Made by a program: the position numbers and the translations under genes | Notes under the pieces: generated by a model | The model's database searches: none | Told to the model about the DNA's origin: nothing | The model's input: only the letters and a program-made list of their open reading frames with translations | Source: Alphaproteobacteria bacterium | GTDB lineage: Bacteria > Pseudomonadota > Alphaproteobacteria > RF32 > CAG-239 | Reading direction: 5' to 3' | DNA: 42,823 nt | NCBI GenBank assembly: GCA_017935485.1 | Contig: JAGBHO010000003.1 | Location: 1 to 42,823 of the forward strand | Part shown: positions 18,501 through 26,050 of the stretch, piece after piece | How positions within the stretch are numbered: the stretch's first letter is position 1 | Layout of the letters: every line of letters begins with the position of its first letter

Positions 18501-18696
18501 TAATATCTTCATTGATGTCTCTTAGAGCCTTTTTAGCAATATCGTGCAAAATATACTGACTTTTGCTTTCGCGATAATTATTCACCTCATTTCTTGGGAT
18601 ATAATTATATCCGAGATTGATTAACTGCAGCAAAGCAGGAATTTGTGAACTACTCGCTTCATCAAAATCCGGAAGTTCATGCAAAATGTCAGTCAT
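15520..18696 (-). CDS. hsdR: Type I restriction enzyme, R (endonuclease/translocase) subunit
   Basis: HsdR supplies DNA cleavage and ATP-driven translocation of a type I RM complex (R2M2S). The 1058-aa chain has an N-terminal PD-(D/E)xK nuclease (PDIVLFVNG at ~146, ECK at 161-163) and SF2 motor motifs: Walker A HTQGSGKSLT at 329-338, DEAH at 427-430, TGTP at 454-457. 'DKLLTGFDAPCDTVLYLAKQL' and 'QAIARVNRVYDG' (motifs V/VI) follow. The helical C-terminal region for HsdM contact is full length. The start ATG has AAAGGAT upstream. The gene looks intact. Confidence 0.96.
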   Translation of the reverse strand: MTDILHELPDFDEASSSQIPALLQLINLGYNYIPRNEVNNYRESKSQYILHDIAKKALRDINEDIISDKSIDEALYALEKTKLDDGMVKASEDVYSNLLGGVSVPEIIDGKKTSPQLKFIDWQEPKNNVYHVVAEFEIEEDQNRRPDIVLFVNGIPFAVIECKKASVPVDEAVYQMIRNQKFAQTPKFFLFPQILIATNINEIKYGTMQTPFEFYSVWKEKDAPADYETKVLENINKPIDDITVSQVCKDLRRKDYVYHTKESLSAQDLGIYALLSPSRLLDLVRNFIIYDNGIKKITRYQQYFAIKKTLQKIKNFDENGRRRGGLIWHTQGSGKSLTMVMLVKNLIEEVKNPRVIVVTDRTDLDIQIRDTFAACNIKKGVVQATSCKNLLELIKHNPQDVITTLVHKFDKPTDFVDDDNNIFVLIDEAHRTQSGDANMMMNKILPSACQIAFTGTPLMKKVPDRLVGKEMSKSQSIEKFGGLIDEYTISEAEKDGAVLPLIYQGRFVDQKIDEIADKFYERLAGRFSESERKDFAKKCISSSVLEETSQRIEMIALDVNDHFVKNFQNTGLKGQLVAPSKYAAVMFKQALDLLGEIRAEVIISDTLADEGKDDTLSEHKKIVTDYMTKQKHLYGSLESREKQIIRDYKKNPDGCELLIVVDKLLTGFDAPCDTVLYLAKQLKDHNLLQAIARVNRVYDGADGKQSKTAGLIVDYSKNAKNLKSALELFSHYDPQDIDRALLDTDSQINLLNSIYDRLHAAFKDIKDKQNTNDYVEYLKNNEKVREDFYNDVNKFIKQFSVCYSLYDFHNKMDTNKLLEYKKDLKRFVEIKKTTQLSLAEKVDFSKYKDQIMKLLDKYVTAKDVEILSKEINLSDMREFNQYIEDDKNGLSDKSKADAILAQTKKVIKERYEQDEAFYGKFSELIDKILQELKQAKKEDLAALLAQAKKCQKSVTEYEDSDIPEKLRKNKIYHPFYRNIRKFFKSDEKDYSQIVEDIVQIIKAHKIVDFQNNTSVKREIFFAIEDYLFDEVDEKLSADTIEQIVNTAWNLAVQNKDML

Positions 18697-18708
18697 TATC
18701 TTTATCCT

Positions 18709-19779
18709 TTATTTAAAGTCCCAATTAAATGATTGTTTATATTTATGTTTGTAATAAATTAATGTTATTAAAGCTCCTAAAGTGGATAGATCATAAGAAG
18801 AAACATTATTCCATTTTTCATACAATATGTTCAAGTCTGGGTATTTTTCTAATAAATATTCTTTTATTTTACGGCTATCTGAAGCGGAGTATTTTTGTTG
18901 GAATTCATAAACTTTTTGTGTTTGTTCTGCAGAAAGCGATAAACTATCTAACAGAGGTTGTAAATATTCTTCTGTTGCTTTGAATATATAATTTTCAGGA
19001 ACGATTAAACTCGGCTGAATAATAGTATCTATTTGAGATAAGTTTAATTCTCTATTCATATCTTCTTTAGAAAATCCATTTTTTAAAATAACATATTTTC
19101 TTGCAATAATATTTTCTAAATTATCAGAACGTCTTATGATATTTTTGACCAAACAGTTTTTTAGTTCTAAGTATGATAAATAATCGTCAAAATTATCAAG
19201 AGGAAATATACAATTAAGTAATATTACAAAGTTTTTCATATCATTATTGAAAATGTCTTCATTTATAAGACTAAAAGATAAATGAAAAAAAGTGTACATT
19301 AACAAAATATCCAAATGTTTTTTAGACAATCGTGGCATTATATCTATGGCATCATCAATTAACATTTGGCGATTAGTGGCTTCTGTAATTTTTCCTCTTT
19401 CTAAAATTAGATTTGTTAATATATCAAGATGACTTTGTTCGTTTGACATAGCATAACATTTTTGAGATTTGAAAATTGCCTCTTGCATTGCCGGTTCTGT
19501 TAAAGATTCTTCAATTTTCTTTTTAATCTCATCATCTTGCTTTGATAATTTTTCAATAAAAATATCTGTTAATTCAGAAGCTCTTAAAAAAGCTTTATCT
19601 TGTGCTTCTTTTTGAAATTCCATAATATTATTTTTATAAACATCTAAACAAATCTGTCGACATTTCTCTTCTGTAATCCCATTTACAATGAGTGTATCTA
19701 CGTTGATTTGATTTATTTTACTATTTTCAATATTAGAATTTTCTTGTTTCGTTTTTCTCGCCATACCATAATTTTCCAT
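18709..19779 (-). CDS. Alpha-helical protein in the hsdS-hsdR cassette (LPO_1073/Vpar_1526-like)
   Basis: This soluble, mainly helical protein has 356 aa. The N-terminal polar stretch (SNIENSKINQINVDTLIVNG) leads into 'ITEEKCRQICLDVYKNNIMEFQKEA', then a long helical region. The layout recalls proteins annotated as LPO_1073/Vpar_1526 family, of unknown function; this assignment is from memory and tentative. The start at 19779 overlaps the stop of the upstream 60-aa gene as TAATG, so the two are translationally coupled. A second ATG five codons on is possible. It lies 12 bp before hsdR, inside the RM operon. Confidence 0.7.
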   Translation of the reverse strand: MENYGMARKTKQENSNIENSKINQINVDTLIVNGITEEKCRQICLDVYKNNIMEFQKEAQDKAFLRASELTDIFIEKLSKQDDEIKKKIEESLTEPAMQEAIFKSQKCYAMSNEQSHLDILTNLILERGKITEATNRQMLIDDAIDIMPRLSKKHLDILLMYTFFHLSFSLINEDIFNNDMKNFVILLNCIFPLDNFDDYLSYLELKNCLVKNIIRRSDNLENIIARKYVILKNGFSKEDMNRELNLSQIDTIIQPSLIVPENYIFKATEEYLQPLLDSLSLSAEQTQKVYEFQQKYSASDSRKIKEYLLEKYPDLNILYEKWNNVSSYDLSTLGALITLIYYKHKYKQSFNWDFK

Positions 19780-19961
19780 TATTGATTAACAGATTGAGTA
19801 ATCTGAGAATTGTTGATGTTTTTATTATTTTGAGAATTTTTTTTGTTACTAATATACTTATTCCATGAAATGGTTATACCACTTCCTACAATTCCTCCAA
19901 TAGTTCCACTTATTAATTCGGAAAGGTAATTTGTAAAAAATTGCATTATTGCATCTATCAT
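19779..19961 (-). CDS. 60-aa membrane peptide
   Basis: This is a very small protein with one amphipathic/hydrophobic helix containing a glycine-zipper-like stretch (SGTIGGIVGSGITISW, residues ~17-32). A polar Asn/Gln/Ser-rich tail ends NSQITQSVNQ. The ATG at 19961 follows AAAGGA at 8 nt; the open frame to 19979 overlaps the previous gene and lacks support. It is coupled to the following gene by TAATG. It could be a membrane-acting effector or anchor in a defence or toxin module (inference). I know no homologue. Confidence 0.6.
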   Translation of the reverse strand: MIDAIMQFFTNYLSELISGTIGGIVGSGITISWNKYISNKKNSQNNKNINNSQITQSVNQ

Positions 19962-19965
19962 TGTT

Positions 19966-20331
19966 TTAATCCTTTGCAAATTTTCTTATAGCGCTCTTGC
20001 ATACGTGGCATATATAAGTATTATCTTGAGCGCCTTTATATACTAGACCTGTATAACAACTTTGCATTCTGATAGCTTTTCTATCTTTATCCCAGCAAGT
20101 AGGACAAAAAGGCCCATCTTTTGTCCCGTCATCTTTTACATTCCAATAACATGTTCCTTCAAATACCATGTTATAATCATCTCTACGAGAGAGTTTTTCT
20201 TTTAGCTCTCTATTTTCTTCTCTGAGACTAAATATCTCATCTCTCAGGTCGATCATCTTTTCCAATAAATCCTGATTACCTATCTTTTTAATCAACAAGT
20301 ATATATCTTTAGCATTGTCTAGTATATCCAT
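19966..20331 (-). CDS. Coiled-coil plus zinc-ribbon protein, 121 aa
   Basis: An N-terminal helical/coiled-coil half (LIKKIGNQDLLEKMIDLRDEIFSLREENRELKEKL, residues ~12-48) is followed by a four-Cys zinc ribbon: CPTCW near residue 75 and CHVC near residue 110, with a basic end. Small prophage- and RM-associated proteins of this layout are common and of unknown role. The start is the ATG at 20331, one base after the TGA of the upstream gene, with AAGGAA before it; the longer open frame only overlaps that gene. It may bind nucleic acid or act as an adaptor. Confidence 0.75.
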   Translation of the reverse strand: MDILDNAKDIYLLIKKIGNQDLLEKMIDLRDEIFSLREENRELKEKLSRRDDYNMVFEGTCYWNVKDDGTKDGPFCPTCWDKDRKAIRMQSCYTGLVYKGAQDNTYICHVCKSAIRKFAKD

Positions 20332-20332
20332 C

Positions 20333-20974
20333 TCATTTTTCCTTTGTTGTAACTGTTTGAGTATTTTCGATTTGAGAATGTTTTGCACTACCTATGTCTA
20401 AAGTTTGTAAAATATAGATTACGATGGAAACAAAAATCCCCAATATAACCAACCAATTTGTGATGCTAAAATTATGGCGGTTTAGCAATGCAACTCGTTC
20501 TTTTTCACATCCTTCAAAGCTTTTATTTCCTTTTCTATCATATGGATAAAAGAATAAACATTTGTTTTTTTCTTTCAAACTTGAGTATTCACTTTCTTTA
20601 TTCTTAAAATTCCACAACTCATGCCAACACAATAAATAATCATTATGAGGAGCTATTGGGTAAGGAGAAAGTCCAAACAATTGAATAATTGGATTTTGAG
20701 GATTTACTATTGTCAAATTATCTGGTCTATCACTCTGAGATAATATATCTAAAACGCGAGGTCCTCCTCCTAATTGCTGGTGATATTTTCTTTTACAAAT
20801 GTCTTCATAAATTTGCTTATACTGTTTTTGCCATTCTTTTTGAGCTCGTTGTTCTTTGCCTATAAAATCAAAGTTGTTTTCCCAAGCCTGTTTACGTTCA
20901 TCATTAGTTAAGGTATTAGGTAAATCATTTAAACACCTTACACAAAAGGCACAATTTAGACAACACTGCTTCAT
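20333..20974 (-). CDS. Cys-cluster protein with C-terminal membrane segment, 213 aa
   Basis: I do not recognise the family. The N-terminus has a tight Cys cluster (CCLNCAFCVRC, residues 4-14), which may bind metal. A polar middle region includes 'GGGPRVLDIL', 'YDYLLCWHELWNF' and Phe/Tyr-rich parts. One transmembrane helix (ITNWLVILGIFVSIVIYILQTL, ~171-192) is followed by a short tail, KHSQIENTQTV. The gene lies 2 bp after hsdS and 1 bp before the zinc-ribbon gene, so it belongs to the operon. Confidence 0.65.
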   Translation of the reverse strand: MKQCCLNCAFCVRCLNDLPNTLTNDERKQAWENNFDFIGKEQRAQKEWQKQYKQIYEDICKRKYHQQLGGGPRVLDILSQSDRPDNLTIVNPQNPIIQLFGLSPYPIAPHNDYLLCWHELWNFKNKESEYSSLKEKNKCLFFYPYDRKGNKSFEGCEKERVALLNRHNFSITNWLVILGIFVSIVIYILQTLDIGSAKHSQIENTQTVTTKEK

Positions 20975-20976
20975 CG

Positions 20977-22188
20977 TTAATTCACTTTCACTCTAATTTT
21001 GCCGGTGAGGAGTTGTTGCATTAAGGCTTTTTTCTCTTGTTTGAAAGCCTCAAGCTTTTTGTTTAAGAGCTCAATTTCTTCATCAGCTTTGGATAAAATC
21101 TCCGCAATCGCTCTTTGCTCTGCAAGGTCTGGAATAACTATTTTCGAAGAAAGCAAGCTTTGCAAATCAAGATTTCTCCTTACTACACTAGCGCCCATTT
21201 CTGAGTTTACAGCATATAAATTTATCATTTTAGGACAAATCATAAAATATTTTAAAAAATTAAATACCCCATATTGAGGATTAATTGTAAATATTTTGTA
21301 GGCGGGACTTACAATACCTACATCATACTCAGAAAAGCCCAAAGACCCCATCCATAAATTCATAGGACTAAACACCACATTATATTTGTGCAATACTTTA
21401 TAACCAATATTATTTTCACTGGCTATTTGTTTGTCAAAATATTCTGATTGTGAACATATTCCATTTTTTGTTACAGATAAAACAGTATGCTGATTTTGCA
21501 TAATTGCTCGTTCATTATTTTCATGCAAAATATCCCCCAACTTGACTTCATGCCAAGGGGTGGAGAAGCCTTTGAGGCGGTGTTTGCCGGTAAGGAGTTG
21601 TTGCATTAAGGCTTTTTTCTGAATTTTCTTTTTTTCAATCAAAGCTGATAATTTTTCAATTCCATCATCCCAACAGCTCAAAATCCCCGCAATCTTCTCT
21701 TGCTCTGGCAAAGGCGGAAGAAGAATTTTTATATTGTTAAGTTCTTGTGTATCTAATTTTCCAGCACCAATCCCCGTACCAACAACCATATTTTTTATAA
21801 GATGTTCATTTGTTTTAAACCAATATAATAAAAATTGATTAGTGATATTGTTTTTTACTGATATTCCCTTGACATCTTGATTAAATGCAAGTTTTCTTGT
21901 AGCAATTCCAATAGGAATATAATTCCACAACATACTTCCCCGAACTAATAAAAGTAAATCTCCTTTGTTTACAGAGCGAGAACCCTTTTGAAGACCTAAC
22001 TCTGTAATTTTCTCCTCAGAAGAAGAAAAATAAATTCCTCTCATAGCTGATGCTGAAATCCATGGAATATCACCATTCCAAAAATCAGAATTACTTTTAC
22101 TAGGGGTTCCTCCCGAAGACATAGAGCAACAATCTCCCAATTTTTTAACACTCCACCCCTCAGGTATCTTCTGCTCAATCTTTGTCAT
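20977..22188 (-). CDS. hsdS: Type I restriction enzyme, specificity subunit
   Basis: HsdS recognises the bipartite DNA target of the RM complex. The 403-aa chain has the usual TRD1 - conserved helix - TRD2 - conserved helix arrangement. TRD1 begins 'KLGDCCSMSSGGTPSKSNSDFW' and TRD2 begins 'EVKLGDILHENNERAIMQ'. The two conserved regions end in near-identical KKALMQQLLTGK segments (~residues 191-202 and 386-397), encoded by a 38-bp DNA repeat. 'PPLPEQEKIAGIL' and 'PDLAEQRAIAEIL' precede them. The start overlaps the previous gene as TAATG. Confidence 0.95.
   Translation of the reverse strand: MTKIEQKIPEGWSVKKLGDCCSMSSGGTPSKSNSDFWNGDIPWISASAMRGIYFSSSEEKITELGLQKGSRSVNKGDLLLLVRGSMLWNYIPIGIATRKLAFNQDVKGISVKNNITNQFLLYWFKTNEHLIKNMVVGTGIGAGKLDTQELNNIKILLPPLPEQEKIAGILSCWDDGIEKLSALIEKKKIQKKALMQQLLTGKHRLKGFSTPWHEVKLGDILHENNERAIMQNQHTVLSVTKNGICSQSEYFDKQIASENNIGYKVLHKYNVVFSPMNLWMGSLGFSEYDVGIVSPAYKIFTINPQYGVFNFLKYFMICPKMINLYAVNSEMGASVVRRNLDLQSLLSSKIVIPDLAEQRAIAEILSKADEEIELLNKKLEAFKQEKKALMQQLLTGKIRVKVN
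20998..21035. repeat. hsdS internal direct repeat, copy in second conserved region
   Basis: This 38-bp segment matches 21583-21620 with one mismatch. It encodes the shared KKALMQQLLTGK element after each target-recognition half. Repeats of this kind allow TRD exchange by homologous recombination. Confidence 0.85.
21583..21620. repeat. hsdS internal direct repeat, copy in first conserved region
   Basis: The partner of 20998-21035, 37 of 38 bases identical. It lies between TRD1 and TRD2. Confidence 0.85.
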
Positions 22189-23441
22189 TAGATTTTACCC
22201 TCTCTCATAATCAAGTGCATATCTGCTATTAATTCATTAGAATTATGTACGATAACTCCATAAATTTTAAACATATCTTTTTCAAAAGTTTTATTTATTT
22301 GCTCAAACCAAATAAGACTTTTTCCTTGATTTTTCGCTTCGTTGTATTGTATGGATGTTTTTAACTCTTTAATTTTGTTAGCTAAATCCATAATATTCTC
22401 TGAAATATTTTTATTGAATAATATAAAGGATTCATCTGCAATATTTTTCAATTCCGCATATATACTTTCAAGAAACTGTGGATTTGGTCTTTGTTCCATA
22501 CTCTTATCAACCTTGTCTTTTATCAAAGTTTCTAGTTTTTTTGTTACAGATAATCTTTTCTCTAATAGAGCTAAATTATGTTGTTTTTCTGTAACTCTCC
22601 ATTGAGTACAAGCAAAAAAGGCAGCTGCAAAACCTACAATTAACGGACCTAATGACGTTAAACAATCAAAAAGTCTTTGAATATCCTTTTCTGGATAAGA
22701 ATTAGAAATTGGGGATGACATGCAAACGAATAAACCCAAACTATATATTGCACCCATATAAACAATATCTTCAATTGATGTTTTTTTGCAATTATGTGAT
22801 GCCTTAAAAATTACCCAAACAAGAAATGCTGCAAAAATCAACATAAACCATAAATACCAATCACTTGGAATGTATGATTTTAATTTCTCACCAGGGTTTA
22901 TTGCTATTACGAAAATGACTACAAACCACCAAGTGATTTGGCTACAAAAAATCTTTTGGGCCAAATTTTTATTATTTGTATTGCAAATAATGGGGTATTT
23001 ATCTGTTTCTGTAACGAATCTTTTTTCCAACTCTTTCCATAAAAAGTCCGGAAATGTAACATAATTATCATGTCTTTCAAGATTAAAATGGGTAACTATT
23101 CTTCTCTGTTCTATGTTATTATTGTCTTTTATTTTGAGTGTTTTTTTACGTTTGTTTACAATATTTTTTAGTTCCTCTAATGCACTGTCGGTTAGATAGT
23201 CAATATTTTTTATAATAGACCTACGACGCATATATTCTTTAACCCAATCACATATATGCTGAATAGACAAAGACAGAGCCAGAATAGCTATAATTCCGAC
23301 TATCCATCTATTGTTTTTTTCAAAACCTAACCATGTAAAGATTTCTTCTGAGCATAGTGCAAGCAAACCAAAAACAGATACGATCAGCCAAAACCATACT
23401 TTTTCGCAAAATATTTTTATAAATTCAGTAATGCTTTCCAT
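22188..23441 (-). CDS. Membrane protein with SieB-like N-terminal domain, 417 aa
   Basis: The first ~100 residues resemble superinfection exclusion protein B (SieB) of lambdoid phages: two TM helices (FWLIVSVFGLLALC and WIVGIIAILALSLSI), then a basic stretch EYMRRRSIIKNIDYLTDSALEELKNI. The remaining part has further membrane segments (~170-187, 193-212, 225-245, 265-285) and a C-terminal coiled coil (QHNLALLEKRLSVTKKLE). SieB aborts growth of superinfecting phages; a similar role here is inference from the N-terminus and the setting in an RM operon. The larger size and extra domains differ from SieB (~160 aa). Confidence 0.6.
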   Translation of the reverse strand: MESITEFIKIFCEKVWFWLIVSVFGLLALCSEEIFTWLGFEKNNRWIVGIIAILALSLSIQHICDWVKEYMRRRSIIKNIDYLTDSALEELKNIVNKRKKTLKIKDNNNIEQRRIVTHFNLERHDNYVTFPDFLWKELEKRFVTETDKYPIICNTNNKNLAQKIFCSQITWWFVVIFVIAINPGEKLKSYIPSDWYLWFMLIFAAFLVWVIFKASHNCKKTSIEDIVYMGAIYSLGLFVCMSSPISNSYPEKDIQRLFDCLTSLGPLIVGFAAAFFACTQWRVTEKQHNLALLEKRLSVTKKLETLIKDKVDKSMEQRPNPQFLESIYAELKNIADESFILFNKNISENIMDLANKIKELKTSIQYNEAKNQGKSLIWFEQINKTFEKDMFKIYGVIVHNSNELIADMHLIMREGKI

Positions 23442-23464
23442 ATGCTAAGCTCCATTCCTAATCC

Positions 23465-24544
23465 TTATTCTTTCTTCTCTAATTGCTTTTCCAATTTTTC
23501 AAGTTCTCTATCAAAGTCAGAAATGTAATTGGCGTCTTGAATTGGGCGATATTTTTCATATTCAGTAATGGCTTTTTCATCTGCTTGTTCTTTACTTATT
23601 TTTCCTAATCCTTTCAACACAGGAAATTCATTCAAATTCAAATAATTTTCCATAAAGCCAATCCAATCTTGCATGCTGGTTGGCAACTTTCTCTCTGCTC
23701 GCATTTGGGCTATATCTAAAAATGCAGAGACCGCACTTCTTAAACGGTGAAGTTCGTCTTCATTCAGATAATTTTTGCCAATCGTAACATCGGTTTTATA
23801 TATTTTGCCATTGGGAGAATGAGCCCAATTGGTTAATCCCATGTTTTCTTTGGTGCTGTCGGCTCTTGTGTATATTAATTCTGCTGCTGTTTTTCCTGAA
23901 ACGGCAAAATGCAGCTGATTTTGAATAAACGCAAAAAAGGTTTTGGCTAAAATGCTGTTTTTATCATAATCCGATGACAACGCAAAAATATCCGTAATCT
24001 TCAAATAGATTCTTCTTTCAGACAGGCGAATATCTTTAATTCTTTCAAGCATTTCTTCAAAATAGGCATCATCAAATTTATTGCCTTGCTTGAAGCGAAT
24101 ATCATTTAGCACATAACCTTTTTGAATGTATTCATGCAAAATTCTGGTCGCAAATTTTCTAAATTGGGTTGCTTTAATGGAATTGACACGATAACCGACC
24201 GAAATTTCAACATCCAAATTATAAAATTGAATATCGCGTTTTACCGTTCTATTCCCTTCTGTACGAACTACTCGAATTTTTCGAGTAGTTGAATCATCTT
24301 CATCTAATTCCCCGCTTTTATAAATCTCTTTAATGTGGTAGTTTATGGTATTTTCCTCAACACCAAACAAGTCTGCCATTATCTGCTGACTCATCCACAT
24401 GTTTTCATCAGCCATATAGACTTCTATTTCTACATCACCATTGTCTTTTGTGTAAAAAGCCAATCCTACTCGCTCGGGGACAGATTGAAGATTTTTATTG
24501 CGCCAATCAATTAATTGTCCGTCAAATTCTTTTGTGTTATCCAT
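23465..24544 (-). CDS. RhuM family protein
   Basis: This 359-aa protein belongs to the RhuM ('virulence protein') family, frequently found between hsdM and hsdS in type I RM loci. Motifs include 'MWMSQQIMADLFGVEENTINYHIKEIY' (HTH-like N-terminus), the strongly conserved 'YNLDVEISVGYRVNSIKATQFRKFATRIL' and 'YVLNDIRF'. A later Fic/DOC-like helical region holds 'FFAFIQNQLHFAVSGKTAAELI'. The biochemical function is unsettled. It lies 4 bp after hsdM, in the operon. Confidence 0.9.
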   Translation of the reverse strand: MDNTKEFDGQLIDWRNKNLQSVPERVGLAFYTKDNGDVEIEVYMADENMWMSQQIMADLFGVEENTINYHIKEIYKSGELDEDDSTTRKIRVVRTEGNRTVKRDIQFYNLDVEISVGYRVNSIKATQFRKFATRILHEYIQKGYVLNDIRFKQGNKFDDAYFEEMLERIKDIRLSERRIYLKITDIFALSSDYDKNSILAKTFFAFIQNQLHFAVSGKTAAELIYTRADSTKENMGLTNWAHSPNGKIYKTDVTIGKNYLNEDELHRLRSAVSAFLDIAQMRAERKLPTSMQDWIGFMENYLNLNEFPVLKGLGKISKEQADEKAITEYEKYRPIQDANYISDFDRELEKLEKQLEKKE

Positions 24545-24547
24545 TCT

Positions 24548-26050
24548 TTAGGCTCCCAATTCTTCTAAATAATCTTGCATTTGAGCTTGGACTTCCTGGA
24601 GTTGTAGCTCCAAATCGGCGATTTCGGCTTTGACGGCGGCCAAATCAATCTCTTCTTCCTCTTCAAAGGTATCTACATAGCGTGGAATATTTAGGTTGAA
24701 ATCGTTTTCTTTAATCTCGTCAAAGCTGGCTAAATGTGAAAATTTCTCAATTTCCGCACGGTTTTTATAGGTATCAAATATCTTGTTGATATGCTCCGGC
24801 TCAAGCGTGTTTTGATTTTTACCGGCCTTGAATTCTTTGCTGGCATCAATAAACAAAACATCTTTACGCTCTTGATTTGCACCACCTTCTTGTCTGCTCT
24901 TATCAAAAATCAAAATAGCTACCGGAATTCCTGTTGTTTGGAACAATCCAGCTGGTAAACCGATAACTGCATCAAGCAGGTTTTCTTCTATCAAGGCTTG
25001 ACGAATCCTTCCTTCCGAACTACCACGGAACAAAACACCATGCGGAACAATCACCGCAACGCGTCCCGATTTTTCTTTGGCAGTTGCTATCATATGTGAA
25101 ATAAAGGCATAATCTCCCTTGCTGGACGGAGGCATTCCACGATCAAAACGATGATAAACATCATTTTCCAAATGCTTTTCGCCCCATTTATCCAAAGAAA
25201 ACGGCGGATTTGCGACAATTATGTCAAATTGCATTAATTTATCGTTTTCTCTCAACAAAGGATTGTTTAAGGTATCACCCCATTCAATACGGGCAGAATC
25301 CTTGCCGTGCAAAAACATATTCATACGTGCCAGGTTGTAAGTAGCTCCGGTTTTTTCTTGTCCATACAAGGCATAGTCTTTGGATCCTTGTTTTTCAACT
25401 TCTTCTCCAGCTAAGAGCAGCAAACCTCCCGAACCACAAGCCAGATCACAAATTCTGTCTCCCGGTTTTGGCATAGCTAATTTAGCAAGCAATGAAGCAA
25501 CAACTTTTGGTGTGTAAAACTCTCCAGCTTTTTTGCCGGCATCTGAACCAAAGCGTTCAATCATATACATATAGGCATTACCAAGCAAATCCTCGTTATA
25601 TTCAGACAAATCAACCTTCTTAAAGTCTGTAATCAAGTCGCGAATCATTTTGTTACGTTGGCTGGTCTGTCCCAAAATTGCATCCGAGTTAAAATCTACT
25701 GTAAAAATGTTTTTCAACAGATTTTCATTAGCATCTTCAATCTTGCGTAAGGCTTTGTTGATTATCTCGCCAATGTTATCGGCATTTTGAGAATCGTAGA
25801 TGTCATAGAAACTTGCACCATCAGGCAAAATAAAACGTGCATTTTTCAAGCGCAGAGCAATGCGTTCACTGTCATCGCCGTAACGTTCTTGTAGTTTTTT
25901 GACTTCTGCTTGTTTGATGTCACTTATATACTTAAAGAACAAAAAGGCTAAAATATAGTCTTTGAAAATACCGGCATCTACCACACCACGGGCAGAGTCT
26001 GCTGCATTCCATAAAAGTTTGTTTAATTCATCTTGAGAAAGTTTAGCCAT
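24548..26050 (-). CDS. hsdM: Type I restriction enzyme, DNA methyltransferase subunit
   Basis: HsdM is the N6-adenine methyltransferase of the complex, using S-adenosylmethionine and directed by HsdS. The 500-aa chain has an N-terminal HsdM_N helical domain and SAM-binding motif I DLACGSGGLLL (202-212). The catalytic NPPF motif IV is at 281-284. 'GEFYTPKVVASLLA' is the usual SAM-domain entry. It overlaps the single-TRD HsdS-like gene by 8 nt. Confidence 0.96.
   Translation of the reverse strand: MAKLSQDELNKLLWNAADSARGVVDAGIFKDYILAFLFFKYISDIKQAEVKKLQERYGDDSERIALRLKNARFILPDGASFYDIYDSQNADNIGEIINKALRKIEDANENLLKNIFTVDFNSDAILGQTSQRNKMIRDLITDFKKVDLSEYNEDLLGNAYMYMIERFGSDAGKKAGEFYTPKVVASLLAKLAMPKPGDRICDLACGSGGLLLLAGEEVEKQGSKDYALYGQEKTGATYNLARMNMFLHGKDSARIEWGDTLNNPLLRENDKLMQFDIIVANPPFSLDKWGEKHLENDVYHRFDRGMPPSSKGDYAFISHMIATAKEKSGRVAVIVPHGVLFRGSSEGRIRQALIEENLLDAVIGLPAGLFQTTGIPVAILIFDKSRQEGGANQERKDVLFIDASKEFKAGKNQNTLEPEHINKIFDTYKNRAEIEKFSHLASFDEIKENDFNLNIPRYVDTFEEEEEIDLAAVKAEIADLELQLQEVQAQMQDYLEELGA

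Noticed and set aside
17920..18525. Plus-strand open frame (201 aa) opposite hsdR
   Set aside because: It is antisense to the intact hsdR gene, has no ribosome site or family resemblance and is rich in Phe/Ile/Asn as expected for a shadow.
20998..21620. CRISPR-like repeat pair
   Set aside because: Only two copies exist, 585 bp apart, and both are in-frame coding for the same conserved hsdS element.
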